This document shows, piece after piece, positions 61,031 to 64,000 of a DNA stretch of 64,000 bases (position 1 is the first letter of the stretch; every line of letters starts with the position of its first letter). Made by a program: the position numbers and the translations under genes. Source of the DNA: an uncultured Clostridia bacterium (lineage in GTDB: Bacteria; Bacillota; Clostridia; Christensenellales; CAG-917); assembly GCA_934233745.1 (NCBI GenBank), contig CAKQGN010000002.1, positions 152,165 through 216,164 of the forward strand, read 5' to 3'. Under the pieces are notes generated by a model. That model did not search any database and was not told the origin of the DNA. It saw nothing but the letters and a program-made list of their open reading frames with translations.

Positions 61031-61235
61031 CACTCTTATATTTTGCTATCCTTTTACGATAAAAGCATTAAAAACAAATTAATTTGCCATATTGATAAAA
61101 TTTTACTTTTTTTTGGAGAAAATTGATGTATAATGATAATAGGGGTGAATGGGCTATATCGTCTTTTCGCTCACATCAACTCGAAATATGTTCCCCAATC
61201 GGAACGAAAATTTTTATTAATAAAAGAGGTATGTT

Positions 61236-62843
61236 ATGAAAAACATCGACTTGACAAAGTACGGCATCACCGGTACAACCGAAGTGGTCTACAACCCGTC
61301 TTACGAGATGCTTTTTGAGGAGGAAACAAAACCCTCTCTCGAAGGCTATGAAAAAGGACAGGTCAGTGAACTCGGCGCGGTCAACGTTATGACCGGCGTT
61401 TACACCGGTCGCTCGCCCAAAGACAAATTTATCGTTGTCGACGACAACTCCAAAGACACCGTTTGGTGGACTTCCGACGAGTATAAAAACGACAACCATC
61501 CTGCAACTCAAGAGGCATGGAAGGCAGTCAAGGACATCGCTATCAAGGAGCTGTCAAACAAGAGATTGTTTGTCGTAGACGCATTCTGCGGCGCAAACCA
61601 CGACACCCGTATGGCAATCCGCTTCATCGTCGAAGTTGCATGGCAAGCGCACTTTGTCAAAAATATGTTCATCAAGCCCACCGCCGAAGAACTTGAAAAC
61701 TTTGAACCCGACTTTGTCGTCTACAATGCTTCAAAAGCAAAGGTGGAAAACTACAAAGAACTCGGACTCAACTCCGAAACCGCGGTCGTGTTCAACATCA
61801 CAAGCCGTGAGCAAGTCATCATCAACACTTGGTACGGCGGTGAAATGAAGAAGGGTATGTTCTCCATGATGAACTACTATTTGCCCCTCAAAGGCATTGC
61901 GTCTATGCACTGCTCGGCAAACACCGATATGGAAGGCAAAAACACCGCAATCTTCTTCGGACTCTCCGGTACAGGCAAAACCACGCTTTCAACCGATCCC
62001 AAACGTCTTCTCATCGGTGACGACGAGCATGGCTGGGACGACAACGGAGTGTTCAACTTCGAGGGCGGTTGCTATGCAAAGGTTATCAATCTCGACAAGG
62101 ATTCCGAACCCGACATCTACAACGCAATCAAGCGCAACGCTTTGCTTGAAAACGTCACTCTGGACAAAGACGGCAAGATTGATTTTGCAGACAAGAGCGT
62201 GACGGAAAATACTCGTGTGTCCTATCCTATCGACCACATCAAAAACATCGTGCGCCCCATCTCCGCCGCTCCTGCCGCAAAGAACGTTATCTTCCTTTCG
62301 GCAGACGCATTCGGAGTGTTGCCGCCCGTGTCCATTCTTACGCCTGAACAAACGCAATATTATTTCCTTTCCGGCTTTACTGCAAAACTTGCAGGTACAG
62401 AGCGCGGTATCACCGAGCCTACGCCGACGTTCTCCGCTTGCTTCGGTCAAGCCTTCCTTGAATTGCATCCCACAAAGTATGCAGAGGAGCTTGTCAAAAA
62501 AATGCAAAAGAGCGGCGCAAAAGCGTATCTCGTCAACACCGGTTGGAACGGAACAGGCAAGCGTATCTCCATCAAAGATACTCGCGGCATAATCGACGCA
62601 ATCCTCAACGGCGACATCGAAAAAGCACCCACCAAGACCATTCCGTACTTCAATTTTGAAGTCCCGACTTCTCTCAACGGCGTTGCCACCGAAATTCTCG
62701 ATCCGCGCGACACTTATGCCGACGTCAACGAGTGGAATCGCAAAGCAGAAGATCTTGCAAGTCGTTTCATCAAGAACTTTGCAAAGTATGAGGGGAATGA
62801 GCATGGCAAGGCTCTCGTGCCCGCCGGCCCTCAACTGCACTAA
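61236..62843 (+). CDS. pckA: Phosphoenolpyruvate carboxykinase (ATP)
   Basis: It interconverts oxaloacetate + ATP with PEP + CO2 + ADP; in fermenting gut anaerobes it often runs toward oxaloacetate and gains ATP. The 535-residue product has the substrate site YTGRSPKDKF near 50, the P-loop FGLSGTGKTTLS near 240, the metal site LIGDDEHGWDD near 258, and FNFEGGCYAKVI near 275. All belong to the ATP-type. AGAGGTATGTT precedes the ATG. The last three codons and the stop are mirrored 240 bases downstream by the repeat cluster. Confidence 0.97.
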   Translation: MKNIDLTKYGITGTTEVVYNPSYEMLFEEETKPSLEGYEKGQVSELGAVNVMTGVYTGRSPKDKFIVVDDNSKDTVWWTSDEYKNDNHPATQEAWKAVKDIAIKELSNKRLFVVDAFCGANHDTRMAIRFIVEVAWQAHFVKNMFIKPTAEELENFEPDFVVYNASKAKVENYKELGLNSETAVVFNITSREQVIINTWYGGEMKKGMFSMMNYYLPLKGIASMHCSANTDMEGKNTAIFFGLSGTGKTTLSTDPKRLLIGDDEHGWDDNGVFNFEGGCYAKVINLDKDSEPDIYNAIKRNALLENVTLDKDGKIDFADKSVTENTRVSYPIDHIKNIVRPISAAPAAKNVIFLSADAFGVLPPVSILTPEQTQYYFLSGFTAKLAGTERGITEPTPTFSACFGQAFLELHPTKYAEELVKKMQKSGAKAYLVNTGWNGTGKRISIKDTRGIIDAILNGDIEKAPTKTIPYFNFEVPTSLNGVATEILDPRDTYADVNEWNRKAEDLASRFIKNFAKYEGNEHGKALVPAGPQLH

Positions 62844-62971
62844 ATCAAATGCGCTAAACAGCGCCTAATTTTGTCAGCACTCCTCTTTTGCCAGCTCATG
62901 TACGTATATGTACATTAGGGCTGTCACAAGAGGGGTGCTTTCGCATTATGCATCTGTTTATCGCATTTGAT
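62844..62971 (+). repeat. Covarying gene-end hairpin element, copy 7 (type B)
   Basis: Outer arms of 18 bases (62844-62861 with 62954-62971) have one mismatch. The inner helix GCACTCCTCTT/AAGAGGGGTGC follows, then CAGCTCATGTAC...GTACATTAGGGCTG, where the A-to-G change is matched on the other strand. Confidence 0.87.
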
Positions 62972-63084
62972 AAACGAATAACTGCGTCAGAGCCGCTCTC
63001 CTCGAGTAGTCACGTACGTCTATGTACGTTCCTACCCGTTGAGAGTGGCTCTTTCTTGTTCTTCATCTATTTAGTGCAGTTGAG
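62972..63084 (+). repeat. Covarying gene-end hairpin element, copy 8 (type A)
   Basis: It has AACTGCGTCAGAG, inner helix GAGCCGCTCTC/GAGAGTGGCTC, GTAG/CTAC in place of the ACAG/CTGT of copy 1, and CTCTTTCTTGTT. The right arm ATTTAGTGCAGTTGAG (63069-63084) is the exact complement of the pckA end (62830-62845). Confidence 0.85.
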
Positions 63085-63094
63085 TTAAAAAACA

Positions 63095-63206
63095 CTTATA
63101 TATGCGAATAGCTTTGTCAAAGCCCCTCACCCGACAACTCATGTGCTTTGTGTACATTAGGGTTGCCGTTTGAGGGGCTTTTTCGCGCTCTTCATCCGAC
63201 TGAAAA
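63095..63206 (+). repeat. Covarying gene-end hairpin element, copy 9 (type B, diverged)
   Basis: AGCTTTGTCAAAG, inner helix AAGCCCCTCA/TGAGGGGCTT (63120-63129 with 63171-63180), CAACTCATGTGC...GTACATTAGGGTTG. The outer arms are poorly matched. Confidence 0.75.
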
Positions 63207-64000
63207 CCGTTGCTAAGGCAATTGCAATCGCCTGGGTTATGTCATTCAGAGGCGCAAAGCGACGTGGGAATCCCCTAAATAGGAGTGAAAGATATGGTGG
63301 CGATTGCCAAGAGCCTTACTAGGTTTTCAGTCTACTAACCGCGCAGAAAATCTTTGCTATCAGTTCGAGCAGGGACAGAAACTCCTGCCGCAGTTTCGCA
63401 AGATTGTCTGCTTGGTGGGTGCGCCTGACGGCTGGATTCCCACGGTCACTTCGTTCCCTCGGAATGACACGGGTGGGACACCCACACCCAAACGAACACT
63501 TATTCAGGGCGTTCTTATACACGGAATGTGCTTATTCGGAGTGCGAGCCGCAAGGCGGCGAGGAAGCGAACGCCGAGCTTGACGTATAGTACAAGTGAGC
63601 GGACGAGTTTGGATTCTTTTCGTCCGCGAACGAGTGACATAAAAAGAGAACGATAGCAATCTATGCGAGTGCTGAGTGTGTCCCCGCGCGGAGCGGACGC
63701 CGTGGGTTCCCTTCTAAGGGGGAACGGCGGTATGGGTGCGACGCGTTAAGCAACACATCCTGTGAATGTGTTGTAGCCAAAGCGAACGAGGCGGATTGCG
63801 GTGCGCAAACGCCGAAGTCCAAACACGTGAGGAAAGGGGAAATTGCAATTAGAGTGCTAAACGTTCAACTCATTCAGAGCGTTCTTATACATGGAATGTG
63901 CTTATTCGGGGTGCGAGCCGCAGCGGCGGCGAGAAAGCGAACGCCGAGCTTGACGTATAGTACAAGTGAGCGGACGAGTTTGGATTCTTTTCGTCCGCGA
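63207..64000. repeat. Mosaic repeat island 7/8 reaching the window edge
   Basis: It contains GTCATTCAGAGGCGCAAAGC at about 63241, the CGCAGAAAATCTTTGCTATC block at 63342, CACACCCAAACGAACAC at about 63482, and a GAGCCGC..GGCGGCGAG..GCCGAGCTTGACG block twice (about 63545 and 63917), a local duplication of roughly 370 bases. No gene is supported to the end of the window. Confidence 0.75.

Overview
The window looks like a chromosomal segment of an uncultured, anaerobic, gut-type member of the Bacillota (Clostridia; possibly Christensenellales-like, but nothing here fixes the family). The evidence is SD-led genes with clear sigma-A promoters, a T-box leader, [FeFe] hydrogenases, AdhE, a Na+-pumping biotin decarboxylase, a 2-hydroxyacyl-CoA dehydratase with its activator, and many short lipoproteins of MKK...AC(G/D)DK type. 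I saw no rRNA, tRNA, CRISPR array, transposase or phage gene.

Layout. 0-9.6 kb: a 5'-cut membrane protein, an InlB-repeat/beta-helix lipoprotein, an ABC exporter with a GNAT acetyltransferase, then on the minus strand phosphoglucomutase and a VanW-like protein, then a ZIP metal transporter. 9.6-22.4 kb: biotin ligase and BioY, two DUF2804-type genes, lipoproteins (lipase-like, phosphoesterase), a PH-domain/zinc-ribbon protein and a circularly permuted GH3 beta-glucosidase, interrupted by repeat islands. 22.5-30.9 kb: a fermentation and hydrogen block of adhE (consensus promoter over a perfect inverted-repeat operator), an APH-like kinase, two thioredoxin-like ferredoxins, a PAS-containing sensory [FeFe] hydrogenase, a PP2C phosphatase and a catalytic [FeFe] hydrogenase. 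31.9-33.9 kb: two lipoproteins. 34.2-42.7 kb: a complete shikimate-to-Phe/Tyr operon (pheA, aroB, aroC, an aroE-aroK fusion, aroQ, aroA, tyrA, aroF) headed by an attenuator whose 49-residue leader peptide carries five Tyr codons and a Phe codon in a row. 43.2-51.2 kb: guaB of the Tritrichomonas-like type, a HAD phosphatase, T-box plus thrS, and a GPH transporter with a phosphoesterase. 51.4-62.8 kb: a Na+-translocating decarboxylase operon (alpha, gamma, biotin carrier, beta), an unknown minus-strand gene, the 2-hydroxyacyl-CoA dehydratase operon and ATP-type PEP carboxykinase.

The genes suggest mixed fermentation. PEPCK and the Na+-pumping decarboxylase act at the PEP/oxaloacetate node, hydrogenase and AdhE dispose of electrons, and the biotin ligase/BioY pair supplies the cofactor for the decarboxylase.

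The most unusual content is non-coding. At least nine copies of a roughly 110-130 nt extended hairpin lie directly behind stop codons of the hydrogenase, decarboxylase, dehydratase and PEPCK transcription units, all on the same strand as the gene. Their helices differ in sequence between copies but stay complementary, while internal-loop bases are constant; several mirror the 3' end of the preceding gene. A second family of four mini-hairpins spaced by ATATCA, and mosaic repeat islands, fill most other long gaps.
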